Source: Bifidobacterium moraviense (GTDB taxonomy: Bacteria; Actinomycetota; Actinomycetes; Actinomycetales; Bifidobacteriaceae). Taken from it: a stretch of 64,000 bases of DNA. The position numbers and the translations under genes were made by a program. The stretch lies in contig NZ_JAAIIH010000015.1 of NCBI RefSeq assembly GCF_012932365.1, forward strand, positions 1-64,000, written 5' to 3'. Positions 29,095 to 38,196 of this stretch are shown in pieces (within the stretch, counting starts at the first letter, position 1; every line of letters begins with the position of its first letter). The notes under the pieces are model-generated. The model was not told the origin of the DNA. It made no database searches and saw only the letters and a program-made list of their open reading frames with translations.

Positions 29095-29590
29095 TTCTCT
29101 GTTCCTTTCAGATGTCGGAAACGCCCTTCGCGCCCCGATTCACCGCCGAGGTTCCGCCCCGAACCCAACGCGGAAACGACGGGCGGGCGGCGCCGTCCCG
29201 AACGTCAGATGAACAGTCGGCAAACACGTTCGCTAACGAAAACGACTCTCACGTAGCTACGTAGTTCCACTGCGGAATGCGTTGCGGGAGAGCCATTCGG
29301 GGCGCATTTCGGGGCCGCACACGCAAGGGGTGCGACTTCTGAGTGTGCGGCTCGGATAGAGCGGCCGTCCGGCCGATCTCACGTGAACGCAAAACGGCCT
29401 CATTCCGCCGTTTTTCCGACGGGCGATCTCGCGGATCGCGGGTCTCTTCAGCCGGCTCACATTCAGAAGAAGGGACCCATCTTCTGAGTGCGCGAATTTC
29501 GGGTCCGCGGGCTCTGCGAGGCGCGCCCTGCGGGACCGTCGCGCGGGCGCGCGCCGCCATCCGCGACGCGCGGCGCGCGTTTGCAGGATT
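29095..29590. other. Intergenic region without recognised gene
   Basis: It holds a 12-base palindrome ACGTAGCTACGT (29251-29262) and two copies of CTTCTGAGTG followed by a GCG word (about 29335 and 29480). The open frames across it show no family features. I see no terminator or RNA gene. Confidence 0.4.
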
Positions 29591-29613
29591 TTTGCCAACG
29601 TTTGCAGTATGAT
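29591..29613 (+). promoter_or_regulatory. LacI-type operator and -10 for the regulator at 29714
   Basis: TTTTGCCAACGTTTGCAG (about 29590-29607) is a LacI-type near-palindrome of the TTGCAAACGTTTGCAA kind. A -10 TATGAT follows at 29608-29613. This points to autoregulation. Confidence 0.55.
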
Positions 29614-29713
29614 GGTTCGGAAACGCGGAAGGCCGTGCCCCGCAGCGAGGCATCGCACGGCGACGCGCGGCATGACGGCCGGACGATCTTACGGAACGCA
29701 AGGAGGACCAGGC

Positions 29714-30733
29714 ATGGGCAAGGCGGACATCTACGCGGTGGCGAAGGCGGCGGGCGTATCCATCTCCACGGTGTCGCGCACGTTCACGCGCCCCGAGCTC
29801 GTCTCCGCCAAGACGCGCGCCAAGGTGATGGAGATCGCGGACAAGCTCGACTTCAACATCTCCCGCTCCGCCACCGCCCTTAAGTCCGGCCAGACGTACC
29901 GCGTGGCGCTGCTCATGAACGAGGAGATCACCAGCTGGTTCAACACGCAGGTGTTCGCCGGCATCGAGTCGCAGCTGCATCCGGCCGGCTACGACATCTC
30001 GCTGTTCCAGCACATCGACACGGACGCCAACCGCCGCGACTTCTTCACCAACCCGCCGATCCGACGCAACGTGGACGCCGTGTTCGTGGCGTCGTTCGCC
30101 ATCGACCCGCACGAGGTGGAGCAGCTGCGGCGCATCCACGTGCCGATCATCGGCATCAACACCCCCTCGATCGACGGCTTCGACGCCACGATCAGCATCG
30201 ACGACGAGAAGGGCATGTACAAGGCCACGCAGTACCTCATCAACCTGGGGCACCGCCGCATCGTGTACGCGTGCTCGGAGGCGGCCGCCATGAACTCCTC
30301 CATCGACGCGCGCGCCAAGGGCTTCATCGCCGCCTGCAAGGACGCCGAGGGCAGACGCGACATCAACTGGCAGGTGCTGCCGGTGCCGCGCGGCCCGGAG
30401 TTCGCCGACTCCGCGCTGGCCGCGCTGCTCACGCTCGACGAGTTCCCGGACGCGATCTGCTGCCAGATGGACATGATGGCCATCCCGCTGGTGATCAAGC
30501 TGGGCGCGTACGGGCACATCACGCCGCGCGACTACTCGATCGTCGGCTTCGACGACAGCCCCTACGCGGACACGATCAACCTCACCACCATGCGCCAGGA
30601 TCCGTACGACATGGGCAGGCGCGCGGCCGTCAAGGCGATGCGCCTCATCAACGGCCAGCCGCTCGAGGCCCCGCACGAGGTGGTGGAGGCGCAGCTGATC
30701 CCGCGCGGCACGGCGGTGCCGTTCGCCGGCTGA
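29714..30733 (+). CDS. LacI-family regulator of alpha-glucan genes
   Basis: The 339-residue protein has a LacI helix-turn-helix at residues 4-50 (DIYAVAKAAGVSISTVSRTF) and a sugar-binding-protein-like effector domain (RVALLMNEEITSWFNTQVF ... YSIVGFDDSPYAD ... TTMRQDPYDMGRRA). The ATG at 29714 has AAGGAGG eight bases upstream; the frame extends further up without such a site. The downstream genes are pullulanase, a maltose-type importer and a GH13 glucosidase, so maltose or maltodextrin response is likely. Matching operators occur at its own promoter and at the importer/GH13 divergent promoter. Confidence 0.85.
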   Translation: MGKADIYAVAKAAGVSISTVSRTFTRPELVSAKTRAKVMEIADKLDFNISRSATALKSGQTYRVALLMNEEITSWFNTQVFAGIESQLHPAGYDISLFQHIDTDANRRDFFTNPPIRRNVDAVFVASFAIDPHEVEQLRRIHVPIIGINTPSIDGFDATISIDDEKGMYKATQYLINLGHRRIVYACSEAAAMNSSIDARAKGFIAACKDAEGRRDINWQVLPVPRGPEFADSALAALLTLDEFPDAICCQMDMMAIPLVIKLGAYGHITPRDYSIVGFDDSPYADTINLTTMRQDPYDMGRRAAVKAMRLINGQPLEAPHEVVEAQLIPRGTAVPFAG

Positions 30734-30786
30734 GCGCGCCGGCCCACCGGGCGCATCGGCCCGGCCGTCTCAGTCAACCGCCGGCC

Positions 30787-31548
30787 TCAGCCCAGCAGCG
30801 CGACCGCCGCACCGGCGCACAGCAGCACCGGATAGACCGCATAGAGCGCCCACCGCACCCACGGACGCGCGGGAGAATAGCCCAGCTCGTCGTTGCGGTA
30901 GTGCAGGAACGCCACCCCGATGGCCGGCGTGATGCACATCACCGCGCCCAGCAGACCGGCCGTGAACATCATCGTGTTCTCCCGCGCGCGCAGCCAGCGG
31001 AAGATCAGCGCGAACAGCAGCGTGGCCGCGCCTACGAACATCACGCGCTGGCGCACGCCCACGCCCAGCAGCACGTCCCACGCCAGGCCGGCCGCCACCG
31101 CCACGACCGCCAGACCCCACCGCGCGGCGCCCGCGAGGCGAGAGGCCCGGTCGAGCAGCGTCAGCACGATCAGCGCCACCAGCAGCCCCCACACCGGGTT
31201 CTGCGAGCGCGGGTCGAACGCCGTGCCGGACACGGTCAGGTCGTACGGCACCTCGCACACCGCCGCGAGCGCGAACAGCCGCAGCCCGTACGCGGTCACG
31301 TTGCGCGTGCGCCGCTGCCCCTCGGCGAGCAGCCACGCGTAGATCGGCACCGCGCACCACGACGCGGCCTCGCACAGCACCACGGCGGTGAGCGCGCCCA
31401 TGTCGTCCGAGCCCGGCGCACCGAGCAGCGCGGGCAGCACGGTGATGGAGGCGACGGACAGCGCCATGAAGACCGCGCCGATCACCTTGAGGCGCAGCGA
31501 CGACAGTCCGCGCGCCCGGTCCCTGCGGTTCGATTCGTCCCGATGCAT
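30787..31548 (-). CDS. TraX-family membrane protein
   Basis: The 253-residue protein has about seven or eight hydrophobic helices and the TraX-family layout: RLKVIGAVFMALSV at the start, YGLRLFALAAVCEVPYDL in the middle and ARPWVRWALYAVYPVLL at the end. TraX of F plasmid acetylates pilin, but the chromosomal family in Gram-positive bacteria has no known role. The start at 31548 follows AAGGGGACGAGG and drops a Gly/Ser-rich upstream extension. It converges with the LacI gene and lies 93 bases downstream of the pullulanase gene on the same strand. Confidence 0.75.
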   Translation of the reverse strand: MHRDESNRRDRARGLSSLRLKVIGAVFMALSVASITVLPALLGAPGSDDMGALTAVVLCEAASWCAVPIYAWLLAEGQRRTRNVTAYGLRLFALAAVCEVPYDLTVSGTAFDPRSQNPVWGLLVALIVLTLLDRASRLAGAARWGLAVVAVAAGLAWDVLLGVGVRQRVMFVGAATLLFALIFRWLRARENTMMFTAGLLGAVMCITPAIGVAFLHYRNDELGYSPARPWVRWALYAVYPVLLCAGAAVALLG

Positions 31549-31641
31549 CCTCGTCCCCTTCCCGCGCGGCGCACGCCGCGCATACGCGACGGGCGGACCG
31601 CCGTTCGACGACGATCCGCCTTCCGATCCCAATCTACCTGC

Positions 31642-33708
31642 CTACCCGTGCCGGCGACGCCACACCACGAAGCTGTGCGGCGGCAGCATCAGGTCGCGCC
31701 CGTCCACGCGCGCGGCGCACGCGGCGGCGCCGGATTCCCCGGCCCCATCGCCCCCGGAAGCGGAGCCTTCCCCGCACGAGCAGTACAGACGCTCCCACTC
31801 GTCCGGCGCGATCTTCGCCACCTCGTCGTACGGCCCGGGCATCTCCAGATCCACCGTGGACTGCGTGCGCGCCGCGTCGCCGGGGTTGATGGTCACGCAG
31901 TCGTCGCCCACGCGGAACGCCACCACGTCGTCGTCGCGCGGCACCACCATGCGCGCGCCGCCGAAGTACGCCGGGCTCTCACGCCGCAGCCGGATGAGCG
32001 CCGCATAGTGCTCGGCCAGTCCGCGCAGGCGCCGCGCGCGCCGCCAGTCCAGCCGGTTGAGCGTGGCCGGGCTGCTGAACGAGTCGGAGACGCCGCGCTT
32101 GGTGCGCGCGAACTCCTCGCCGCCCAACAGGAACGGCACGCCGGCCGCGGCGAACACGATGCCGGCGGCGAGGCGGCTGGCGGCCATCAGATCGGCGCAT
32201 TCGGGCCCCTCGGCCTCGTAGTCGGCGTCAGTGGGCATGCCGCGCATCGTGGCGCACAGCTTGTCCCACAGCGTCAGGTCGTCGTGCGCGGAGACGTACT
32301 GGATCACCTGCCCCACGCCTGCGGATTCGCACAGCGTGCCGCGCCACGCGTCATCGGCGAGGCGGATGTCGTCGGCGTAGTCGGCGGAGGCTCCGGTGAG
32401 GTATCCGGGCACCTTCTGGAAGAACACGTGGCCGCGCACGGCGTCGCGCGTGGAGTCGCAGAACGCGCCGATGCGCGGGTCGAGGTACGGCAGGCCGCGC
32501 TTGTCCGCGAGGATGACGCGCGCCTGCGGGTCCAGCGCGGTCTGGCGCGCGGACCACGGCTCGCCGTGCATGAGGATCGACGCGCCGTCCGGCAGGGCGT
32601 CGAGCGAGGCGCGCACGGCGTTCATGGTGTCCACGTCGATGAGCCCCATGAGGTCGAAGCGGAAGCCGTCGACGTGGTATTCGCGCGCCCAGTAGGTCAC
32701 GGAGTCCACGATGTACCGGCGCATCATCGGATGTTCGGTGGCCACGTCGTTGCCGCACGCGGACCCGTTGGCGAGCGTCCCGTCCGCGCGGCGGCGCAGC
32801 GCATAGCCGGGGACCGTGCGCTCGAACCAGTTGTCGGCGGAGAACATGTGGTTGTAGACCACGTCCATGATCACCTTGATGCCGGCCGCGTGCAGCGCCT
32901 GGATCATGCGCTTGCATTCGCGGATGCGCGTCTCGCCGTGGAACGGGTCGGTGCTGTAGGAGCCTTCCGGCACGTTGTAGTTGAGCGGGTCGTAGCCCCA
33001 GTTGAAGCCGCGTTCGGGCGAGCCGAGGGGCAGCGACTCGTCGATGGACCCGTAGTCGTAGAACGGCATGAGCTGCACGGCGGTGATGCCGAGACGCCTG
33101 AGGTAGTTGACGCAGGTGGGGAAGTCGCCTTCGCCGTCCACGGTGGTGTCGGCGTGCGTGAACGCGAGGTAGGTGCCGCGATGCTCCGCGGGCACGCCGC
33201 CGTGCGGGTCGTTGCTGAAGTCGCCGACGTGCGTCTCCCAGATCACCAGCGCATGCGCGGGCACGCGCGGGCGACGATCCTCGTCCCAGCCGTCCGGATC
33301 GGTGCGCGCGAGGTCCACCACCATGCTGCGGCGGCCGTTCACGCCGGCGGCGCGCGCCCACGGGTCGGCGGTGCGGTTGACGGTGCCGTCGGGGAAACGG
33401 ACCAGATAGTCGTAGTAGGTGCCGTGGCCGGCGCCGTCGCAGCGCACCTGCCAGGTGCCGCACGCGCCGGGCGTCATCTCGCGCGTCTCCGTGGGTTCGG
33501 CGCCGTGGGGCTCGCCCTCGGATCCGGCGGCGAACAGGCGCAGCGTCACGCCCGCGGCGGTGGGCGCCCAGATGCGGAAGACCGCGCCGGCGCCGTCGGG
33601 GCGCGCACCCAGATCGTCGCCCTCGTACACGGGCAGGTCCGGGCAGGGCATGCCCTCCTCGGCGGGGGTCCGGTCGCCGACCGCGGTTGCGGCAGCCTGC
33701 TGTTCCAT
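31642..33708 (-). CDS. GH13 pullulanase-type alpha-glucan debranching enzyme
   Basis: The 688-residue cytoplasmic protein has an N-terminal CBM48-like domain (about 45-135; FRIWAPTAAGVTLRLF), then a GH13 barrel with YDPLNYNVPEGSYSTDP, the type I pullulanase signature region, and the conserved regions DVVYNH, GFRFDLMG (nucleophile Asp near 352), MHGEPW (acid Glu near 382) and SAHDD (Asp near 476). It hydrolyses alpha-1,6 branches of pullulan, starch or glycogen fragments. The absence of a signal peptide implies action on imported or stored glucan. The ATG at 33708 has AAAGGAACCG upstream. Confidence 0.88.
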   Translation of the reverse strand: MEQQAAATAVGDRTPAEEGMPCPDLPVYEGDDLGARPDGAGAVFRIWAPTAAGVTLRLFAAGSEGEPHGAEPTETREMTPGACGTWQVRCDGAGHGTYYDYLVRFPDGTVNRTADPWARAAGVNGRRSMVVDLARTDPDGWDEDRRPRVPAHALVIWETHVGDFSNDPHGGVPAEHRGTYLAFTHADTTVDGEGDFPTCVNYLRRLGITAVQLMPFYDYGSIDESLPLGSPERGFNWGYDPLNYNVPEGSYSTDPFHGETRIRECKRMIQALHAAGIKVIMDVVYNHMFSADNWFERTVPGYALRRRADGTLANGSACGNDVATEHPMMRRYIVDSVTYWAREYHVDGFRFDLMGLIDVDTMNAVRASLDALPDGASILMHGEPWSARQTALDPQARVILADKRGLPYLDPRIGAFCDSTRDAVRGHVFFQKVPGYLTGASADYADDIRLADDAWRGTLCESAGVGQVIQYVSAHDDLTLWDKLCATMRGMPTDADYEAEGPECADLMAASRLAAGIVFAAAGVPFLLGGEEFARTKRGVSDSFSSPATLNRLDWRRARRLRGLAEHYAALIRLRRESPAYFGGARMVVPRDDDVVAFRVGDDCVTINPGDAARTQSTVDLEMPGPYDEVAKIAPDEWERLYCSCGEGSASGGDGAGESGAAACAARVDGRDLMLPPHSFVVWRRRHG

Positions 33709-33795
33709 GACGGTTCCTTTCCTGGTGTGCATGATGGTTGATGGCGTGATGCGGCGTTGCCGAGCGGAGGGGCGACGGCCGCCTTTCCCCCCCCC

Positions 33796-33980
33796 GTCAT
33801 CCTGAGCGGAGGGGCGACAGCCTTTCTTCCACCCCGTCATCCTGAGCGGAGGGACGACAGCCTTTCTTCCACCCCGTCATCCTGAGCGGAGGGGCGCAGC
33901 CCCGGAGTCGAAGGATCCTTGGCATGCGCCGCAATGCACGGATCCTTCGACTCCGCCCTTCGGGCTCCGCTCAGGATGAC
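33796..33980. repeat. GTCATCCTGAGCG repeat with three 40-base tandem copies
   Basis: GTCATCCTGAGCGGAGGG starts at 33796, 33836 and 33876, a 40-base period with an ACAGCCTTTCTTCCACCCC spacer in the first two. The third copy continues into a full palindrome with AAGGATCCTT inner words to 33980. Partial CGCTCAGGATGACCGG words follow to about 34010. It is the second copy of the element at 22476-22576. The rest of 33709-34028 shows no gene. Confidence 0.8.
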
Positions 33981-34028
33981 CGGAAGGAAAAAATCCGCTC
34001 AGGATGACCGGAAGAAAACCCGCTCAGG

Positions 34029-34072
34029 CTGAAGCCAGTCGGAAGCCCACAGGGCTTCCTTGATGGCTTCAG
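34029..34072 (-). terminator. Nested hairpin terminator overlapping the malG-like stop codon
   Basis: Outer arms CTGAAGCCA (34029-34037) and TGGCTTCAG (34064-34072) enclose inner arms GGAAGCCC (34041-34048) and GGGCTTCC (34052-34059). The stop codon at 34069-34071 lies in the outer stem. The minus-strand exit leads to GGGTTTTC. Confidence 0.7.
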
Positions 34073-34980
34073 CCCTTCACCGAACCGCTCATCGACTCCT
34101 GGTAGAAGCGCTGCATCACGATGAACAGGACGGCGATCGGGATGGAGACCACCACGGCGCCGGCCGCGAAGCGCGCGTACCAGTCCTGGATGTACTCCTT
34201 GTCCAGCATGAGCCACAGGCCCAGCGCCACCGTGTAGTTCGACTGCGTGCGGCAGATCACCTTGGCCATCACGAAGTCGAGCCACGGGGTGAGGAATCCG
34301 GTGATGGCCTGGTAGACGATCATCGGCCGGGAGATCGGGATGATGATCTTGGTGAACACCTGCCAGCGCGTGCAGCCGTCGATCAGCGCGGCCTCGTCGA
34401 GCGACATGGGGATGGTGTCCATGTACCCCTTCATCACGTAGAAGCCGGCGCCGGAGCCCGCGGAGTACACCAGGATCAGCGCGATGAGCACCGCCGTGGA
34501 GCCTTCCGTCAGCTGCATGGCCTTGAGGATGAAGTAGATGGCGGTCACGGCCATGATGCCGGGGAACATGCCCAGAATCAGCGCCACGTTCATGAAGGTG
34601 CGGCGGAAGCGGAAGCGCAGACGCGACATGCAGTACGCCACGGAGAGCACGAAGAACACGGAGATCAGGCAGGTGAAGCACGCCACGATGAGCGTGTTCA
34701 TGAACATCCTCGGGAAGTTCATCACCGTGCGGTCGGTGAACAGCGCCACGTAGTTGTTCAGCGTGTACTCCTTGGGGAAGAAGGAGTCGGTGTAGGGCGC
34801 GGTGTTCCTGTTGAAGCTCTCGAAGAACACCCACACGATCGGCACCAGCCAGATCACGGCCATGACGCCTAGGAACAGGTGGGCCGCGACGTCGCCGGCG
34901 ATGCGGCGCTTGCGCTGGTCGTGCATCAGGCCGTGGGATTCGCGCGCGACCTCGGCGGTCGCCTTCTCGTTCCTGCTCAT
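34069..34980 (-). CDS. Maltose-type ABC importer permease (MalG-like)
   Basis: The 303-residue membrane protein has about six helices and the MalG-family EAA loop (PMSLDEAALIDGCTRWQVFTKIIIP). It pairs with the MalF-like subunit encoded just upstream; their genes overlap as ATGA (34977-34980), giving translational coupling. GGAGG is seven bases before the ATG. No ATPase gene is nearby, so the pair must use a shared MsiK-type ATPase encoded elsewhere, as is usual in actinobacteria. Confidence 0.92.
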   Translation of the reverse strand: MSRNEKATAEVARESHGLMHDQRKRRIAGDVAAHLFLGVMAVIWLVPIVWVFFESFNRNTAPYTDSFFPKEYTLNNYVALFTDRTVMNFPRMFMNTLIVACFTCLISVFFVLSVAYCMSRLRFRFRRTFMNVALILGMFPGIMAVTAIYFILKAMQLTEGSTAVLIALILVYSAGSGAGFYVMKGYMDTIPMSLDEAALIDGCTRWQVFTKIIIPISRPMIVYQAITGFLTPWLDFVMAKVICRTQSNYTVALGLWLMLDKEYIQDWYARFAAGAVVVSIPIAVLFIVMQRFYQESMSGSVKG

Positions 34981-36383
34981 CGGAACGCCTCCTCGTTCTT
35001 GTAGGATCCGGAGCTGCGGTACGTGAGCAGCGCCACCACCGCGAGCACCACGAACGTCATGATGCCGATCACCGCGCCGAGGTTGTAGTCGCCGCGGTCC
35101 ACGGTGAGCTTGTACAGCCACGTGATGAGCAGGTCGGTCTTGCCGGCCGACTGGCCCACCTGGCTCGGCTCGCCCTGCGACAGCAGGAAGATCACGTTGA
35201 AGTTGTTCACGTTGCCGGTGAACGTGGTGATGAGGTACGGGGTGAGCACGAAGAAGATGTACGGCATGGTGATCCTGGTGAAGATCTGCCACCAGTTCGC
35301 GCCGTCGATCTTCGCGGCCTCGTACTGCTCGGCGGGGATGTTCTGCAGGATGCCGGTGACCTGCATGATGGTGTACGGGATGCCGACCCACAGGTTGATG
35401 ACGATCACGGTCACGCGCGCCCACGTCACGTCGGTGAAGAACGGCAGCGCCTGGTCGATCCAGCCCCAGTTGATGAGCATGCGGTTGATCGCGCCCTGCG
35501 GCTGCAGCATCGTGCGCATGGTGAGCAGGGACACGAACTGCGGCACGGCGATGGACATGGAGAACACCGCGCGCCAGAAGCCCTTGCCGTGCGTGGTCCT
35601 GCGGTTGATGATCATGGCCATGAACAGGCCGAAGAAGAAGTTGAGGAACGTGGCGAAGAACGCCCACACCAGCGTCCAGCCGAGCACGGAGAAGAACAGC
35701 CTGGCGTTGACGTCGCCGGTGGCGCTGCCGGAGAACACCGACCTGAAGGCGTCGAGCCCGGTCCAGTCGAACAGCAGCACGTGGTTCTGGTCGTAGTTGG
35801 TGAACGCCATGGAGATCATGAAGATCAGCGGCAGCACGGTGAACACGGCGATGCCCAGCGTGGGCAGCGCCATGAGCAGGTTGGAGACCTTGCCGTCGGT
35901 GAGGTCGCGCAGGTCGTCGGCGAAGCTCGGCGCCCTGCCGTCGTTGGCGCGGGCGAGGCACTCGGCCTTGTACGCACTGCGCACGGCCATGGCCCACCAC
36001 AGCACGAACACCGCGCAGATGGCCACGGTGCACACGCCGTAGAGCAGGATGACCACGGAGTTGTCGCCCTGGACGTACTCCCAGAAGCCGTCCACGAGCT
36101 GCTGGCCGCCCTCGTTGTCGCCGAGCGAGGGGAGCATGGCGAGGTTGTGCGCGCCGGAGGTGGCGATGAACGCGATGAAGGCGATCTCGCCGGCGAGCAG
36201 GATCAGGCCCTTGACGATTTGATGGTGCGCGAGGTTGCCGAGTCCGAGGACGAGCGCGGACAGCCTGGTCGTCGCGCCGCCGTTGGCGAACGCGGCCCGC
36301 AGGGTGTAGGGCGAGGGGGCGATGTCGTCCTTGGTCGTCGTCCTGCGGCGGCGCTTCGCGGTGGTGACAGTCGCACTGGACAT
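34977..36383 (-). CDS. Maltose-type ABC importer permease (MalF-like)
   Basis: The 468-residue membrane protein has a basic cytoplasmic N terminus, two early helices, a soluble loop (about 95-165) and the MalF core with EAA loop (NIPAEQYEAAKIDGANWWQIF). Together with the MalG-like protein it forms the channel for maltose or maltodextrins. The ATG at 36383 follows AAGGCGG. It is preceded by a 297-base gap from the binding-protein gene that contains a stable hairpin. Confidence 0.92.
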   Translation of the reverse strand: MSSATVTTAKRRRRTTTKDDIAPSPYTLRAAFANGGATTRLSALVLGLGNLAHHQIVKGLILLAGEIAFIAFIATSGAHNLAMLPSLGDNEGGQQLVDGFWEYVQGDNSVVILLYGVCTVAICAVFVLWWAMAVRSAYKAECLARANDGRAPSFADDLRDLTDGKVSNLLMALPTLGIAVFTVLPLIFMISMAFTNYDQNHVLLFDWTGLDAFRSVFSGSATGDVNARLFFSVLGWTLVWAFFATFLNFFFGLFMAMIINRRTTHGKGFWRAVFSMSIAVPQFVSLLTMRTMLQPQGAINRMLINWGWIDQALPFFTDVTWARVTVIVINLWVGIPYTIMQVTGILQNIPAEQYEAAKIDGANWWQIFTRITMPYIFFVLTPYLITTFTGNVNNFNVIFLLSQGEPSQVGQSAGKTDLLITWLYKLTVDRGDYNLGAVIGIMTFVVLAVVALLTYRSSGSYKNEEAFR

Positions 36384-36550
36384 TGCTTACCGCCTTAGTG
36401 TGAATGTGGTTTCGGTGTGGATGATGCGGTGTGGTTGCTTCGGACGTCCGCGTCGATGGGGACGCCCCGAGCTCCGATGCATGCAGGTGTCCGCCCGTCC
36501 CGGCGCACGGAGAAAGGGAAAAGATGCGCCGGGTCGAAGCGGACGGAAGG

Positions 36551-36582
36551 CGGTGCGGCCTTCGGAAGAGCGGGCCGCACCG
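36551..36582 (-). promoter_or_regulatory. Intercistronic hairpin between binding-protein and permease genes
   Basis: CGGTGCGGCC (36551-36560) and its complement (36573-36582) form a perfect stem with a 12-base loop and no T run. In sugar ABC operons such hairpins protect the abundant upstream mRNA and lower permease expression; that role is inferred here. The rest of 36384-36679 has no gene. Confidence 0.6.
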
Positions 36583-36679
36583 GTTGGAGAAGGAGGAGAT
36601 GGAACGGTTGGTGGCCGGGGGTTGATGTGGTTGCGTGCGGCCCGGGCGGGTCCCGGCCGGTCCCGTCGGGCCAGGTCCG

Positions 36680-37942
36680 TCACTTCTTCTGTGCGGCGTC
36701 CAGCTGGGCCTGGAACTCGGCGACCTTCTCGGCCGCGTTGGACGGGGTGACGTCCTTGTTCTTCAGACCGTTGCCGAACGTGGTGGCCGGATCCCAGAAG
36801 TTGTTCATCGCGGAGATGGTGGGCTGGGTGACGGCGATGTTGGCGATGGTGTCCATCTGCGCCTTGGAAGCCGGGTCGGTGGCAGTGGAGGCGAGGGACT
36901 TGTCGGACGGGGTGACGCCGCTCATGGTGTAGTGCGACTTCTGCGACTCGGTGGAGCCCAGGAAGGCGGCGAACTGCGCGGCGGCCTTGGCGTTCTTGGA
37001 GTTCGGGTTGTAGGCGGCGGCCTTGGAGCCGGAGAACGGGGTCATCTGGATGGATTCGCCGTTGACCGTGAAGCTCGGGGCCGGGGCGGCGGCGTAGTTG
37101 TCGCCGAGGGCGGCCTTGGCCTTGGAGGCGTTCCAAGTGCCGTCGAAGTAGGCGTCCACGCTGCCGTTCTGCAGGCCGGCGATGCCGGTGGTGCCGTCGT
37201 CCACCACGAAGTTCGGATTGTTGGCCAGGTCGGCGAGGTACTTGGTCACATCGGCGGCCTTGTCGCCCAGCTTGATGCCCTCGGAGGCGGTCATGCCGTC
37301 GGAGCCGAAGAACTTGGCGCCGGCACCGGTGTAGAAGGAGGTGTAGTACCAGGGCCCGCCGATCTGGAAGGCCACCTTGCCCTTGGCGAGCATGGCGTCG
37401 AGCGACTTGACGTCGTCCGCGGAGAACTTGGACTTGTTGTAGTACATGAACCAAGTGTTGCCGGTGTAGGGCACGCCGTACAGCTTGCCGTCGGTGAAGG
37501 TGACGGACTGCAGGGTGGCCGCGTCGGACTGCTCCTTGACCCGCTTCTCGGCGTCGGTGCCGAGCTGGCCGATGGCCTTGCTCTCGATCAGAGTGCCGAG
37601 CTGGTCGTTGCCGAACATGTACACGTCGGCGGCGGAGGCGGCGTCCTGCTTGACGGTCTTGGCGGCGTCGTCCTCGCCCACCACGTCGTTCGTCCAGGTG
37701 ATCTTGTACTCGGGGTGAGCCTTCTCGAAGGACTTCTCCACGGTGGCCAGCCAGGAGTCGCCGCTCTCGGCGGTCTGGTCGGCCTGCGGGGCCCACACCT
37801 TGAGCGCCACCTCGGTGGTGCCGGAGGCGGACGTGCCGTTCGACGCGGCGTTCGAGCCTCCGTCGGAGCCGCACGCGGCGAGCGGGGTGAGCATGGCGAC
37901 GGCGGCCGCCAGCCCGATGACCTTCTTCATGTTGATCTTCAT
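36680..37942 (-). CDS. Maltose-type solute-binding lipoprotein
   Basis: The 420-residue protein has a lipoprotein signal peptide with lipobox LAAC near residue 25, a Ser/Asn/Gly linker, and an SBP family 1 domain (ALKVWAPQ, WLATVEKSFEKAHPEYKITW, FMYYNKSKFSADDV, GGPWYYTSFY, NGSVDAYFDGTWN). It captures malto-oligosaccharides for the permeases encoded downstream. The ATG at 37942 has GAAAGGACG upstream. It diverges from the GH13 gene across a region with two LacI-type operators. Confidence 0.92.
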   Translation of the reverse strand: MKINMKKVIGLAAAVAMLTPLAACGSDGGSNAASNGTSASGTTEVALKVWAPQADQTAESGDSWLATVEKSFEKAHPEYKITWTNDVVGEDDAAKTVKQDAASAADVYMFGNDQLGTLIESKAIGQLGTDAEKRVKEQSDAATLQSVTFTDGKLYGVPYTGNTWFMYYNKSKFSADDVKSLDAMLAKGKVAFQIGGPWYYTSFYTGAGAKFFGSDGMTASEGIKLGDKAADVTKYLADLANNPNFVVDDGTTGIAGLQNGSVDAYFDGTWNASKAKAALGDNYAAAPAPSFTVNGESIQMTPFSGSKAAAYNPNSKNAKAAAQFAAFLGSTESQKSHYTMSGVTPSDKSLASTATDPASKAQMDTIANIAVTQPTISAMNNFWDPATTFGNGLKNKDVTPSNAAEKVAEFQAQLDAAQKK

Positions 37943-37989
37943 TGATCGTCCTTTCCTCAATCACTGAACGGCTAATGACGCATGCAATG

Positions 37990-38007
37990 TTTGCAAATGA
38001 TTGCAAA
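37990..38007 (-). promoter_or_regulatory. LacI-type operator upstream of the binding-protein gene
   Basis: TTTGCAAATGATTGCAAA is a perfect inverted repeat (7-base arms, 4-base centre) about 48 bases upstream of the binding-protein start. No confident -10 was found on the minus strand. Confidence 0.55.
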
Positions 38008-38106
38008 CTGCGGAGCCATATACGTCGCTTCAGCGTGAACGTCACATCTGATGCTTGTATACCGCAGCGCCGCAGCGCATCAGTGGTACCGACTATAGCA
38101 CGGTTT

Positions 38107-38135
38107 TTGCAAACGTTCGCAATCAGTGGTAGAAT
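38107..38135 (+). promoter_or_regulatory. GH13 promoter with LacI-type operator
   Basis: A -35 TTGCAA (38107-38112) and -10 TAGAAT (38130-38135) are 17 bases apart. The -35 is inside TTTGCAAACGTTCGCAA (38106-38122), a near-palindrome. The layout matches the promoter at 7402-7437. Confidence 0.65.
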
Positions 38136-38196
38136 GAATCGCGACACAGCGTCCGCGACGGCCGCGGAACGCTACGAAACACAAGGATCGCGAATC

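Noticed and set aside
29251..29262. ACGTAGCTACGT palindrome as a Pho box for the phosphatase gene
   Set aside because: It does not resemble known Pho boxes and 12-base palindromes are expected by chance in 64 kb.
29095..29713. Possible small gene or RNA before the LacI gene
   Set aside because: No ribosome site plus start, no cloverleaf and no conserved motif could be supported.
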